From Mageeibacillus sp. UBA6976 (GTDB lineage: Bacteria; Bacillota; Clostridia; Saccharofermentanales; Saccharofermentanaceae): 64,000 nucleotides of DNA. The stretch is from NCBI GenBank assembly GCA_002450155.1, contig DJYO01000028.1:1-64000 (forward strand), given 5' to 3'. Both the position numbers and the translations under genes were made by a program. This document shows positions 1-8,638 of the stretch, piece after piece (within the stretch, counting starts at the first letter, position 1; the number at the start of each line of letters is the position of its first letter). The notes under the pieces are model-generated. The model ran no database searches. It saw nothing but the letters and a program-made list of their open reading frames with translations, and was not told the DNA's origin.

Positions 1-102
1 CCTATATATAAGGATGACCAAGAAACCAGTTTGAAAAAGCAAGAGGAGATTGAGTATTATCAAGCAAATGAAAATCTGCATTTTCAATGCTATGTGTACT
101 AG
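1..102 (+). CDS. C-terminal end of an unknown protein (cut by window start)
   Basis: Frame 1 is open from the first base to a TAG at 100-102, giving 33 residues rich in Lys, Glu, Gln and Tyr (for example KKQEEIEYYQ). No start is visible inside the window, so this is taken as the 3' end of a gene that begins upstream. The piece is too short to assign to a family. It is followed by about 80 nt of AT-rich spacer before the next gene. Confidence 0.4.
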   Translation, partial: PIYKDDQETSLKKQEEIEYYQANENLHFQCYVY

Positions 103-184
103 CGCTGTGCTAAATAGTGTAGATTATTCAATGGCCTTGATTATAAAATGAGGTAACTTTGATTGTAATTGATTAATACAAGTG

Positions 185-904
185 ATGAAGGCTATGAAAA
201 CGAAGTATAGATATATTGCCGTACTGTTGGTATCGATAGTAATGGCTATTAATTTGATCTCATGCCGAGGTAATGAATCTACTGTTCATAAAGGGTTTGA
301 AGAGTTTGAAATGCTTATTTACGGTGACTTGTATGACTATATCAAATTGGGTGAACCGCATTTCGATGAAGAACACAAGTCTGTGGGTTTGGGCGTTTAT
401 TTTAAAGATGCTTATCTGAAAGATGAGGTACTCATAAAAGAGCATCCTCAATATGAGATCATAGACAGGTATATGTATTTGTTCAATCAATTCATTCAGG
501 ATAATCCCGGTTATTTTTTCGGTGAGGATAATATTATCAATGTAACCTTTTACGGGGAAGAACATACATATTTTGGCGGTAGTTACTATGATACCATTGC
601 TAAGCTTGTCAACAGCCCGAGTACTTCTAATAGAACTGAAAAAAGGGATAGACTATGTGGCGTTGAATATTATTGCATAACTGACTATGCAAAACTTACC
701 TGCAGAGATGACATAGAATATCTCTATGTGGAATTCTTTACTGATTATGAGGATTCTTACCCTAAATATGTGTGTGATGTAATCAGGCTTTTTCCGAATC
801 TTAAACGCGTTAACTATTCCGATTTCTATAACGTTGAATATAGTGGCAAGGAAGTAGAAAATGCAATACATGAACAGTATCCGGAGCTGGAAATAGGAGA
901 ATAG
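185..904 (+). CDS. Putative lipoprotein of unknown function
   Basis: About 239 residues. The N-terminus has a short basic stretch (MKTKYRY), a hydrophobic run (IAVLLVSIVMAIN) and a lipobox LISC, so the protein is probably exported, lipidated on that Cys and held on the outer face of the membrane. The mature part is acidic and aromatic (many Asp, Glu, Tyr) with no motif I recognise. The start is uncertain: GTG 182, ATG 185 and ATG 194 are in frame and none has a clear ribosome binding site. It stops 3 nt before the next gene, whose AGGAGA lies inside this gene's 3' end, so the two are surely co-transcribed. Base composition is more AT-rich than the fatty-acid operon downstream. Confidence 0.65.
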   Translation: MKAMKTKYRYIAVLLVSIVMAINLISCRGNESTVHKGFEEFEMLIYGDLYDYIKLGEPHFDEEHKSVGLGVYFKDAYLKDEVLIKEHPQYEIIDRYMYLFNQFIQDNPGYFFGEDNIINVTFYGEEHTYFGGSYYDTIAKLVNSPSTSNRTEKRDRLCGVEYYCITDYAKLTCRDDIEYLYVEFFTDYEDSYPKYVCDVIRLFPNLKRVNYSDFYNVEYSGKEVENAIHEQYPELEIGE

Positions 905-907
905 GCG

Positions 908-2074
908 ATGATGAAAAATAAGAAAGTGCCTAAGTATATCCTTCCCTTGTTGATAGAAGTATTCGTTATTTTCTGCATTATTCTTTTGCCTTTACAACTT
1001 AAGATAAGACTGCTGCTGTTGATCATTCTTGCTATCGTCAGCATACTGATAGTATTCGTAAAGAATCCAAAAGCAGGTAAGTGGTTTTGTTATGGATGTC
1101 TGGGTGTAAGCATTTTCGTAATAGTGTTTTGTCTTGGAAATCTTATCCCTAAGTACTATATGAATAACAGAGAGATCATTAAGACCTGTTATGACGAGTA
1201 TCCTCAGGTTTTCTCTGTTATCAAGAACAACAGCAGGTCTCTTGAACTGTATGTTAATGAGTATTATGAAAGCGAAGGGCTTATTACTGATGTGACATTT
1301 ACTCCTGAAGATTGCTTGCATATTGCGGAAGAAGTGGCTGCTCCCGATAATGATCTTGATCTGTCATTTGTATTCCCTAATGGTGCCGTTATTACTTTTA
1401 CGGACAGGAGCAACGGTGTTTTCAAGGGCGTGGTCCTGGATAATTCCGGCACGCGAGGGTATATAATTCCCAATACGGCTTACTATGATGAATATGTTAT
1501 TTTCGAGAATTACTATATCTACGGCGCGCTGAATGATCTTCCGACTTTTGAAGAATCTCAAAAACGACATGGCATCCACGAGAATTTCTTGAAGATGCTT
1601 ACGTACGCCGTGAATAATGCGAATGTTTATACTGACCGGCACACTTACAAGGAGGAGTATTTCAGCACGAATTACTTGTATGATGATCACAGTTTCGGTT
1701 ATCTGCTTGATTCATTAAGCGAATCTGAAGACAAGAGCAATATTTATATAGAAGAGAATGATATGCGGGTCTATACGGATCGTTACACGATGCCGTATCT
1801 TCTTCGTCGTGCTAATATCCGTTTTGATGATCTGGCATTGAGCATGGAATCTCTTTTTGAAAAACGCTACGAAGAGGCTCCGGATTCCGTGTTCGAGTAT
1901 CTGGTAAGAGATAATGACGAATTCGCAGACGAGATATCACATCTGAAAGAATCACATTATTACTTAACGATCGGCATATCTGCTGCCACAGGATCTGTGT
2001 TTTTGTGCTTGATAATTATAGCGAGGAAAAAGGCATTGAAAGTATTGAATACCAAGGACAATGCAAATGAATAA
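908..2074 (+). CDS. Membrane protein of unknown function, partner of the preceding lipoprotein
   Basis: 388 residues. Hydrophobic stretches near residues 8-28, 30-48 and 58-78 predict three membrane helices at the N-terminus. A soluble acidic domain follows (about 80-350, rich in Tyr, Asp and Glu), and one more helix lies near 358-378 before a short basic tail. The central domain would therefore sit on one side of the membrane, likely outside. AGGAGA at 895-900 precedes the ATG. With the lipoprotein gene 3 nt upstream it forms a two-gene unit; both products appear to have extracytoplasmic domains, so a surface complex is possible. I recognise no family. Confidence 0.7.
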   Translation: MMKNKKVPKYILPLLIEVFVIFCIILLPLQLKIRLLLLIILAIVSILIVFVKNPKAGKWFCYGCLGVSIFVIVFCLGNLIPKYYMNNREIIKTCYDEYPQVFSVIKNNSRSLELYVNEYYESEGLITDVTFTPEDCLHIAEEVAAPDNDLDLSFVFPNGAVITFTDRSNGVFKGVVLDNSGTRGYIIPNTAYYDEYVIFENYYIYGALNDLPTFEESQKRHGIHENFLKMLTYAVNNANVYTDRHTYKEEYFSTNYLYDDHSFGYLLDSLSESEDKSNIYIEENDMRVYTDRYTMPYLLRRANIRFDDLALSMESLFEKRYEEAPDSVFEYLVRDNDEFADEISHLKESHYYLTIGISAATGSVFLCLIIIARKKALKVLNTKDNANE

Positions 2075-2206
2075 AAAGCATATGGTTATTCATTCCGGGT
2101 CCTCCGCCAATAATAAATCACCAGAGTGATACTAATTCAATTGACACTTGCCCTTTGCTGCATCTTCGCACGATTCTTCTGCTATACTTATCAGCAGGAG
2201 AGATTT

Positions 2207-3022
2207 ATGAATATAACTGTTTTTGCTTTAGGCGGGACTATTGGTTCCATAGTTGATGAGAGTGGTGTCATAAGACTGGGGCAGGATGCTGCCGGATTAT
2301 TTGACCCATCCCTTGATATCAAGTTAGTAAGCCCGTTTACATATTCATCTGAAGACGCTGATATCTATACCTATCAGAGGGCACTTAGAGCCATATATTC
2401 CGAATGCAGTAAGAATAAGCCCGAAGGCGCAGTAATACTCCACGGCACCGATACCATGGCATATTTTGCCCAGGTAGCCTGCAGGGTCTTAAGCTCTCTT
2501 GATATCCCCATCGCGATAACAGGGAGCCTGCTCCCTCCCATGGTCCCGGGATCAGATTGCCAAGCTAATATTAGAGAAGCAATTCGCTATATAAGCTCCG
2601 GGCAGCATGGCGTTGTGGTAACAGGAAAAGGGATAGATGGAGCCCTGCCGGCATATAAGTTGATTCAAGCAGATCATACCGGAAGATACGGCATCTATCA
2701 TGATGCAAAGATGCCCAGGGTTTCCACGGATTTTCTTACCAGGACTGTTCTTCCTTCGGTATATATTCTGCCTGATACCCCGGGTGCCATATCCCAGATC
2801 CCGCGTGAAACAGACAGGATCCTTATCCGTGCATATCATTCCGGCACATGTCCTTCGGCCCTGGCAGATATCCTGTCTTCAGGGGTAAAGGCCTATATGG
2901 CTCCTGTTAAAGCTACTGAGATCTTGTATGAGAGCAGATACAAGATGGAGCAGGCAGGTGTTAAACTGTTGTATGATATGCCGTTTGAAGGCGCATGGGC
3001 GGAGGTAATGGTAAATGAGTAA
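2207..3022 (+). CDS. L-asparaginase family amidohydrolase
   Basis: 271 residues. Family members hydrolyse L-asparagine to aspartate and ammonia. Visible hallmarks are the N-terminal ALGGTIGS with nucleophilic Thr11, and HGTDTMAYFA with the second Thr and Asp (Thr81-Asp82). ITGSLLPPMVPGSD and a later Lys within AYKLIQAD fit the rest of the active-site region. There is no signal peptide, so it is likely cytoplasmic. The start at ATG 2207 is chosen because the homology begins there and AGGAGA (2196-2201) precedes it; a GTG at 2126 would add 27 unrelated residues. At about 270 residues it is shorter than the usual 320-330, the C-terminal domain being compact. It overlaps the next gene by 8 nt. 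Confidence 0.8.
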   Translation: MNITVFALGGTIGSIVDESGVIRLGQDAAGLFDPSLDIKLVSPFTYSSEDADIYTYQRALRAIYSECSKNKPEGAVILHGTDTMAYFAQVACRVLSSLDIPIAITGSLLPPMVPGSDCQANIREAIRYISSGQHGVVVTGKGIDGALPAYKLIQADHTGRYGIYHDAKMPRVSTDFLTRTVLPSVYILPDTPGAISQIPRETDRILIRAYHSGTCPSALADILSSGVKAYMAPVKATEILYESRYKMEQAGVKLLYDMPFEGAWAEVMVNE

Positions 3023-3653
3023 ACCCCCGAGAGTCTTTAAGAAAGAAGGCAAAGAAGGCAAAGAAGGAAGCTTCGGCGGATCCCAGATGTGGTTTGAAGA
3101 TGCCATATTGCAGAACAGCGGATGCGGCATAGTCGCAGGCTGCGATGCGGTATTAAGGCTCCTGGGCGAAGAAGAGTTTACCCGTGAGGAATATATGGAT
3201 AAGCTCATGTATTCATCTTCTTTCATAAAACCCTTTGTCCTCCCCTTTATGAAGGGCGAGCCGCGCAAGATCTTTGGCAAGGAGTTTGTAGGCTCCATCG
3301 GCGTGTCTCCCATGATGTTTAAGAGGGGGATAAAAAAGCTGGGCAAGGACAGAGGCCTTGACATAAGGCTTGAGGGCATGGGACTTAAGAAAGCTGTCAG
3401 GACACTTCCCGATGTGCTTGAGAAGGGCATACCGGTAGCCATGATAGTCATTGCGCCTCTAAGCAATGTGGAGGTCAGGTTCAACGGCAGATCCGAGCAT
3501 CTCAGCTACCACTGGATGACCTTGACCGCCATGACAGAGGATTCTCTCGAGGTCTCCACCTGGGGATACAAGGCTACTATCTCTCTGGACGAATTCAAAA
3601 AACCTCTTGCGGGTGCCAGGTTCTTTGTTATAGGCAGCAGCCCGAAGTCTTGA
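3015..3653 (+). CDS. Papain-fold, C39-like peptidase-type protein of unknown substrate
   Basis: 212 residues. The sequence ILQNSGCGIVAG (Cys37) followed 129 residues later by SYHWMTLTAM (His166) matches the Cys/His arrangement of C39-like papain-fold proteins, and a Trp-Gly step follows where a third catalytic polar residue is expected. No signal peptide or ABC domain is present, so this is not a bacteriocin exporter; it is more likely a cytoplasmic cysteine hydrolase. The N-terminus carries a low-complexity run (KEG repeats) coded by three 9-bp direct repeats at 3042-3068. Its ATG lies inside the 3' end of the asparaginase gene (8-nt overlap; GGAGG at 3001), indicating coupled translation. 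Confidence 0.6.
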   Translation: MSKPPRVFKKEGKEGKEGSFGGSQMWFEDAILQNSGCGIVAGCDAVLRLLGEEEFTREEYMDKLMYSSSFIKPFVLPFMKGEPRKIFGKEFVGSIGVSPMMFKRGIKKLGKDRGLDIRLEGMGLKKAVRTLPDVLEKGIPVAMIVIAPLSNVEVRFNGRSEHLSYHWMTLTAMTEDSLEVSTWGYKATISLDEFKKPLAGARFFVIGSSPKS

Positions 3654-3683
3654 GTTTGCCCCTTAAATGCCTATGCTTGCAAC

Positions 3684-3712
3684 TTGACTAATACACCGCT
3701 GTGTGAGATACT
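3684..3712 (+). promoter_or_regulatory. Promoter of the fab/acc operon
   Basis: A -35 box TTGACT (3684-3689), a 17-nt spacer and a -10 GATACT (3707-3712) preceded by TGA (3704-3706), which makes an extended -10. The predicted transcription start is near 3719, about 47 nt before the fabH ATG and inside the first of two operator palindromes. Confidence 0.6.
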
Positions 3713-3739
3713 TTGACAATCAAAACTTTGATAGTCAAA
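3712..3739 (+). promoter_or_regulatory. Two FabT-like operators in tandem
   Basis: Two perfect palindromes, TTTGACAATCAAA (3712-3724) and TTTGATAGTCAAA (3727-3739), centres 15 bp apart. Both fit TTTGA-N3-TCAAA, the core reported for FabT, the MarR-family repressor of fatty-acid genes in Gram-positive bacteria. They cover the predicted transcription start of the fab operon, so a bound repressor would block transcription. No marR/fabT gene adjoins the operon here, so the regulator must be encoded elsewhere. Confidence 0.65.
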
Positions 3740-3765
3740 CTATTTGGAAGCAAAGGTGGTTATTG

Positions 3766-4740
3766 ATGACAGGTAAAATAATTGGCCTCGGTTCTTATTT
3801 GCCGGACAAGATCTTAACAAATGACGATCTGGCCGGGATCGTTGAGACCAGCGATGAGTGGATAACCGAGAGGACAGGTATAAAGCAAAGGCATATATCT
3901 GACCATAACACGGAGCGCCCTTCACAGATGGTGGTGAAGGCTGCTCTTGAGGCGGTAGCTGATGCGGGGATCGATCCCAAGGATATCGATCTTATCGTGT
4001 CGGCATCTACTACTTCTGATGTTTTATTCCCTACGCTTTCAACTACTATACATAAGGCACTGGACGTATCTGAGGATTGCGGATGCTTCGATGTTAATTC
4101 TGCATGTCCCGGCTGGGTTGCAGCCTTCAATACGGCTCAGAGCTTTATCGAGTCAGGCAACGCCAAACTGGTGCTCGTTGCAGGCGCAGAATGCACTTCC
4201 AATTATGTTGATTGGGAGGACAGGGGTTCCTGCATACTCTTTGGAGACGGCGCAGGATGCGCAGTATTACAGGCCTGTGAAGGCAAGAAGAACGAGTTCC
4301 TCATGAGGTCTTCGGGCAAGAGGAGCGGATGCCTTTTCTGTGAGAATGCAAGGCAGCCTTACCGCAAGGACGAAGAGGGCTTTGAAGGCCTTACTCACTT
4401 TAATATGAACGGACGCGAGGTATTTAAGTTTGCGGTAACCGAGGTTCCCGCGATAATTAAGGATCTTGCAGCCAGATATAACTTCAGCCTGGATGAGATA
4501 GATTACTTTATCCTGCACCAGGCAAATGCGAGGATAATAGAGGCAACAGCCAAGAAGCTCAAGATGCCCATCGAGAGATTCCCCATGAATATCCAGTATA
4601 CAGGCAACACATCTTCTGCGAGCATCCCGATGCTCCTTAAGGAGATGAAATCAGACGGCAGACTGGTAAGAGGGCAGAAGCTTATAATTGCAAGCTTTGG
4701 CGCCGGTCTTACATGGGACGCCAACTATATAATCTATTGA
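3766..4740 (+). CDS. fabH: 3-oxoacyl-ACP synthase III (KAS III)
   Basis: 324 residues. FabH starts fatty-acid synthesis by condensing acetyl-CoA (or a branched acyl-CoA) with malonyl-ACP. The catalytic triad is visible: Cys114 in NSACPGW, His251 in HQANAR and Asn281 in GNTSSASIP. ATG 3766 is chosen over an upstream in-frame start at 3703 because the conserved start MTGKIIGLGSYLP begins there and AAAGGTGG lies 7-15 nt upstream. It is the first gene after the FabT-like operators, as in clostridial fab clusters, and is followed 16 nt later by fabK. No acpP gene follows, although many relatives have one in this region. Confidence 0.95.
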   Translation: MTGKIIGLGSYLPDKILTNDDLAGIVETSDEWITERTGIKQRHISDHNTERPSQMVVKAALEAVADAGIDPKDIDLIVSASTTSDVLFPTLSTTIHKALDVSEDCGCFDVNSACPGWVAAFNTAQSFIESGNAKLVLVAGAECTSNYVDWEDRGSCILFGDGAGCAVLQACEGKKNEFLMRSSGKRSGCLFCENARQPYRKDEEGFEGLTHFNMNGREVFKFAVTEVPAIIKDLAARYNFSLDEIDYFILHQANARIIEATAKKLKMPIERFPMNIQYTGNTSSASIPMLLKEMKSDGRLVRGQKLIIASFGAGLTWDANYIIY

Positions 4741-4756
4741 TCGGAGGACATTGTTC

Positions 4757-5689
4757 ATGACAAAGATTACAGATCTTGTAGGTATCAAGTACCCTATCTT
4801 CCAGGGAGGAATGGCCTGGGTTGCAGACTACCATATCGCGGCAGCTGTATCCAATGCAGGCGGCTTAGGCATAATCGGTGTAGGCGGAGCTGACGAAGTA
4901 TGGCTCAAGGACCAGATCGCAAAGTGCAGAGAGCTGACAGATAAGCCCTTCGGTGTAAATCTCATGCTCATGAATCCCAGAGCTCCCCAGATCGCAGAGG
5001 TCATTGCAGAGGAGAAGGTCAAGGTCGTAACTACAGGCGCAGGCTCTCCCGGTAAGTACATCCCGATGTGGAAGGAAGCCGGCATAATAGTGATCCCCGT
5101 TGTTGCAGGAGTTGCTCTTGCAAAGAAGATGGAGAAGGAAGGCGCTGATGCGGTCATCGCAGAGGGAACAGAGTCCGGCGGACATGTAGGTGAAGCTACG
5201 ACAATGGCCCTTGTCCCCCAGGTAGTTGATGCGGTAAGCATACCTGTTATCGCAGCAGGCGGTATTGCAGACGGCAGAGGTGTTGCTGCAAGCTTTATGC
5301 TGGGTGCCGAAGGCGTTCAGTGCGGTACGGTATTCTGTGCATCCGAAGAGGCAAATATCCACCAGAATTACAAGGACATGATCCTCAAGGCCAAGGACAG
5401 CTCCACGAGAGTAACCGGCAGATCGGCAGGCGCTCCCGTAAGACAGATAAGGAACCAGCTCACAAACGAGTTCATCAAGCTCGAGGAGGCTCACGCAAGC
5501 TTTGAAGAGATCGAGTCTCTTGGTGTAGGCGCTCTGCGCAAGGCTGTTGTAGATGGTGATGTTAAGGGCGGCACATTCATGGCAGGACAGATCTCCGGCA
5601 TGATAAGCGAGATCAGACCCGCAAAGGTCATCATCGAGTCCATGTTCGAGCAGGCAGATAAGCTCCTGGGAAGGAAGTTGGAAGTTTGA
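4757..5689 (+). CDS. fabK: Enoyl-ACP reductase II, FMN-dependent
   Basis: 310 residues. FabK carries out the last reductive step of each elongation cycle, trans-2-enoyl-ACP to acyl-ACP, using NAD(P)H and FMN. It is a TIM-barrel flavoprotein of the nitronate monooxygenase/IMP dehydrogenase-like group: GGMAWVADYHIAAAVSNAGG near the start, AEGTESGGHVGE in the middle (flavin/phosphate loop) and AAGGIADGRGVAA after it. ATG 4757 has GGAGG at 4743-4747; a TTG at 4751 is in frame but poorly spaced. With no fabI in the cluster, this is the expected sole enoyl reductase here, and FabK enzymes are generally triclosan-insensitive. The stop codon shares one base with the fabD start. Confidence 0.95.
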   Translation: MTKITDLVGIKYPIFQGGMAWVADYHIAAAVSNAGGLGIIGVGGADEVWLKDQIAKCRELTDKPFGVNLMLMNPRAPQIAEVIAEEKVKVVTTGAGSPGKYIPMWKEAGIIVIPVVAGVALAKKMEKEGADAVIAEGTESGGHVGEATTMALVPQVVDAVSIPVIAAGGIADGRGVAASFMLGAEGVQCGTVFCASEEANIHQNYKDMILKAKDSSTRVTGRSAGAPVRQIRNQLTNEFIKLEEAHASFEEIESLGVGALRKAVVDGDVKGGTFMAGQISGMISEIRPAKVIIESMFEQADKLLGRKLEV

Positions 5690-6606
5690 TGAAGATCGCA
5701 TTTTGTTATCCGGGGCAGGGCGTTCAGAAAGTAGGTATGGCTGAGGATTTTGTAAAGTCCTCTGCTGAGCTTAAGGCTATGCTCGATGCAGCATCAGAAA
5801 GCAGCGGCATTGATATGGCAAAGCTCCTTTTTGAAGAGAACGAAGATATCAATATCACGGAATATACCCAGCCCGCACTTACTGCAGCATGCTGCATAAT
5901 GACAAAGGCCATTATGGACAGAGGGATAAAGCCTGATGTAACTGCAGGCCTGTCCCTTGGAGAGTATTGCAGCCTTTACTGTGCAGGTGCCATGAGCTTT
6001 GAAGATGCAGTGAGACTTACAAGGATCAGAGGCAGGCTTATGTCCTCTGCTGTCCCTCAGGGCGAGGGCATGATGGCAGCTGTAATAGGTCTTGACGCCA
6101 AGGTTATAGAAGACGGTATCAAGGACATAGACGGCTGCTACATAGCAAACTACAATTGCCCCGGACAGATCGTCCTTACCGGAAAGAAAGACGCCGTTAC
6201 AAAGGCAATGTCCGTAATGCAGGAATCAGGCGCAAGGAAGGTTGTACCCCTTAACGTATCAGGTCCCTTCCATTCACCTCTCTTGAAAGACTGCGCAGAA
6301 GAGCTCTACAGGGAGCTTGAGAAGGCAGATATAGGAGAGCTTAAGATACCTTATGTCGCAAACGTTACTGCAGAGCAGGTAACTGATGCAGGTCAGGTAA
6401 GAGACCTTCTCAGAAGGCAGGTGTATAGCTCCGTTAAATGGGAGCAGAGCCTTCGTGTTCTTAAAGACATGGGAGTGGATCTTATATTGGAGATCGGCCC
6501 CGGCAAGACCATAGCAGGATTTGTAAAGAAGACATGCCCCGAGATACCCGTGGTATCCGTAGGCAGCCTTCAGGATATAGACAAAGCATTAGATGCGATA
6601 AAGTAA
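5689..6606 (+). CDS. fabD: Malonyl-CoA:ACP transacylase
   Basis: 305 residues. Moves the malonyl group from CoA to acyl carrier protein, supplying the extender for FabH and FabF. The nucleophile motif GLSLGE places Ser89, and GPFHSPLL gives the catalytic His195; the CYPGQGVQ start is typical. The ATG overlaps the fabK stop by one base (TGATG), so translation is likely coupled. The acyl carrier protein it needs is not encoded in this window. It is followed by fabG after a 21-nt gap containing AGGAGG. Confidence 0.94.
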   Translation: MKIAFCYPGQGVQKVGMAEDFVKSSAELKAMLDAASESSGIDMAKLLFEENEDINITEYTQPALTAACCIMTKAIMDRGIKPDVTAGLSLGEYCSLYCAGAMSFEDAVRLTRIRGRLMSSAVPQGEGMMAAVIGLDAKVIEDGIKDIDGCYIANYNCPGQIVLTGKKDAVTKAMSVMQESGARKVVPLNVSGPFHSPLLKDCAEELYRELEKADIGELKIPYVANVTAEQVTDAGQVRDLLRRQVYSSVKWEQSLRVLKDMGVDLILEIGPGKTIAGFVKKTCPEIPVVSVGSLQDIDKALDAIK

Positions 6607-6627
6607 GCTTTTAGGAGGCTAATCAAG

Positions 6628-7368
6628 ATGAGTGACAGAAAGACAGCTATCGTAACAGGAGCATCAAGAGGAATAGGCAAGGCTATCGCTTTAAGACTTG
6701 CAAAGAGCGGTTATAACATCGCAGTCGTTGATGCATGCGACCTTGATAAGAGTGAGGAAGCAGTAAATGAAGTCAAGGCTTTAGGCGTCGATGCCAAGGC
6801 ATACCAGTGCAATGTTGCTGATTTTGAGCAGGTCGGCAATACAGTAACTCAGATCAATGAGGATTTCGGTGGGATCTACATCTTAGTCAACAATGCAGGT
6901 ATCACAAGAGACGGCCTGCTCCTTAAGATGACAGAGGAGAACTTCGATTCAGTTATCTCAGTAAACCTCAAGGGTACATTCAACTTCATTAAGCATGCTA
7001 CACCCATCATGATGAAGAAGAGAGAAGGAAGAGTCGTAAGCATCTCTTCTATCGTAGGTATCGAAGGCAATGCAGGTCAGGTCAACTACTCTGCATCCAA
7101 GGCAGGAATAATAGGTGTTACCAAGTCCTGTGCAAGAGAGTTCGCTTCAAGAAACATTACCTTCAATGCGATCGCTCCGGGATTCGTTGAGACTCCCATG
7201 ACCGCGGTCCTTACAGATAAGCAGAAGGAAGCAATGTTTGCGGTAATCCCGCTCAAGCGTTACGGACAGCCCGAGGACATTGCAAATGCAGTTAACTTCC
7301 TGTGTTCTGACGATGCTTCGTACATCACAGGTCAGGTACTCTCCGTCGACGGCGGAATGCACATGTAA
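6628..7368 (+). CDS. fabG: 3-oxoacyl-ACP reductase
   Basis: 246 residues. Short-chain dehydrogenase that reduces 3-oxoacyl-ACP to 3-hydroxyacyl-ACP with NADPH. The Rossmann motif TGASRGIG (10-17), NNAG (88-91), the catalytic Ser in VSISSIVG (about 141) and YSASK (Tyr154, Lys158) are all present, and the C-terminal VDGGMHM ending is typical of FabG. A strong AGGAGG (6613-6618) lies 9 nt before the start. Length and position between fabD and fabF support the assignment over a generic SDR. Confidence 0.94.
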   Translation: MSDRKTAIVTGASRGIGKAIALRLAKSGYNIAVVDACDLDKSEEAVNEVKALGVDAKAYQCNVADFEQVGNTVTQINEDFGGIYILVNNAGITRDGLLLKMTEENFDSVISVNLKGTFNFIKHATPIMMKKREGRVVSISSIVGIEGNAGQVNYSASKAGIIGVTKSCAREFASRNITFNAIAPGFVETPMTAVLTDKQKEAMFAVIPLKRYGQPEDIANAVNFLCSDDASYITGQVLSVDGGMHM

Positions 7369-7394
7369 TCAGAGGCAATAAGGAGATCATCAAT

Positions 7395-8627
7395 ATGGCA
7401 AACAGAGTCGTGATCACAGGTATGGGAGCTATTACACCGTTAGGAAACGATGTAGTCTCCTTCTGGGAAGGACTTAAGAAGGGCAAGACAGCAGTAGGCC
7501 CTATAACAAAATTCGACACTACGGACTTCAAGGTCAAGAATGCCGCCGAAGTCAGGAATTTCGATGTCCTCAAGTATATGGACTTTAAGACTGCAAAGCG
7601 CATGGAGGAGTTCTCACACTTCGCTATCGCCGCAGCAGATGAAGCCCTTAAGGATTCCGGGATCGATATGGAGGCAGAAGACCCTTACAGAGTAGGTGTC
7701 ATAGTAAGCTCCGGTGTAGGATCCATGCAGGCCCACGAAAGAGAGCAGACTAAGTTTGCCAAAAACGGCAAGATCGCACCCCTGTACATCCCGATGATGA
7801 TCGCCAATATGGCATCCGCCAATATATCGATCAAGTACGGTATGAAGGGTATAAACACATGTATCGTCACAGCCTGCGCAACAGGTGCCCATTCCATAGG
7901 TGATGCATTCAAGGCTGTTAAGCATGGTGATGCGAATGTTATGTTTGCAGGCGGATGTGAAGCAGCTGTCTGCCCCTCAGGCGTTCAGGGCTTTACGGCA
8001 CTTACCGCTCTGTCTACTAATCCGGATCCCGAGACATGCTCAAGACCTTTCGACAAGGACAGAGACGGGTTCGTAATAGGTGAAGGTGCCGGCGTTCTCG
8101 TATTAGAGGAATATGAGCATGCCAAGGCAAGAGGCGCTAAGATCTATGCAGAGTTAGTAGGATACGGCGCTACATGCGATGCATATCACATCACTTCACC
8201 TGCAGAGGACGGAAGCGGTGCCGGCATGGCCATGATCATCGCAATGAAGGAGGCAGGCATCATGCCTTCTGACATCGATTACATCAATGCTCACGGTACA
8301 TCTACTCACCATAACGACCTGTTTGAGACAAGAGCTATGAAGTATGCCTTCAAGGAAGACATAAGGAATATCTCCATCAACTCCACCAAGTCCATGACAG
8401 GACACCTCCTGGGAGGCGCCGGTGCAATAGAGCTTATTGCCTGCGTTAAGTCCATCGAGGATTCCTTTGTCCATGTCACTGCAGGCTCCAGGGAAACAGA
8501 GGGCGAGATGGATCTTGATTACACATTTAATGAACCCAAGACACGCACTATCAGATATGCAATGTCCAACAACTTAGGATTCGGTGGACACAACGCATCT
8601 TTGATCGTTAAAAAGTTTGAGGAATAA
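7395..8627 (+). CDS. fabF: 3-oxoacyl-ACP synthase II (KAS II)
   Basis: 410 residues, the usual length. Condenses malonyl-ACP with the growing acyl-ACP chain. The Cys-His-His triad reads Cys161 (TACATGAHS), His300 (NAHGTST) and His337 (KSMTGHLLGGAGA). The residue pair after NAHGTST is HH where most FabF proteins have P/L-type residues, a small deviation next to the active site. A purine-rich AAGGAGATC lies 9 nt upstream of the ATG. With FabH it provides all condensing activity seen in the operon. Confidence 0.95.
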   Translation: MANRVVITGMGAITPLGNDVVSFWEGLKKGKTAVGPITKFDTTDFKVKNAAEVRNFDVLKYMDFKTAKRMEEFSHFAIAAADEALKDSGIDMEAEDPYRVGVIVSSGVGSMQAHEREQTKFAKNGKIAPLYIPMMIANMASANISIKYGMKGINTCIVTACATGAHSIGDAFKAVKHGDANVMFAGGCEAAVCPSGVQGFTALTALSTNPDPETCSRPFDKDRDGFVIGEGAGVLVLEEYEHAKARGAKIYAELVGYGATCDAYHITSPAEDGSGAGMAMIIAMKEAGIMPSDIDYINAHGTSTHHNDLFETRAMKYAFKEDIRNISINSTKSMTGHLLGGAGAIELIACVKSIEDSFVHVTAGSRETEGEMDLDYTFNEPKTRTIRYAMSNNLGFGGHNASLIVKKFEE

Positions 8628-8638
8628 GGAGGCTTTCT

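Noticed and set aside
2141..2188. Possible promoter for the asparaginase gene (TTGACA 2141, TGCTATACT 2180)
   Set aside because: The two boxes are 36 nt apart, and the extended -10 alone would start transcription at the ribosome binding site, so no promoter is called.
4865..5701. Long minus-strand open frame (278 codons) opposite fabK
   Set aside because: fabK is certain on the plus strand. The antisense frame is an effect of codon bias, with a composition of Cys, Leu and Tyr unlike a real protein and no ribosome binding site.
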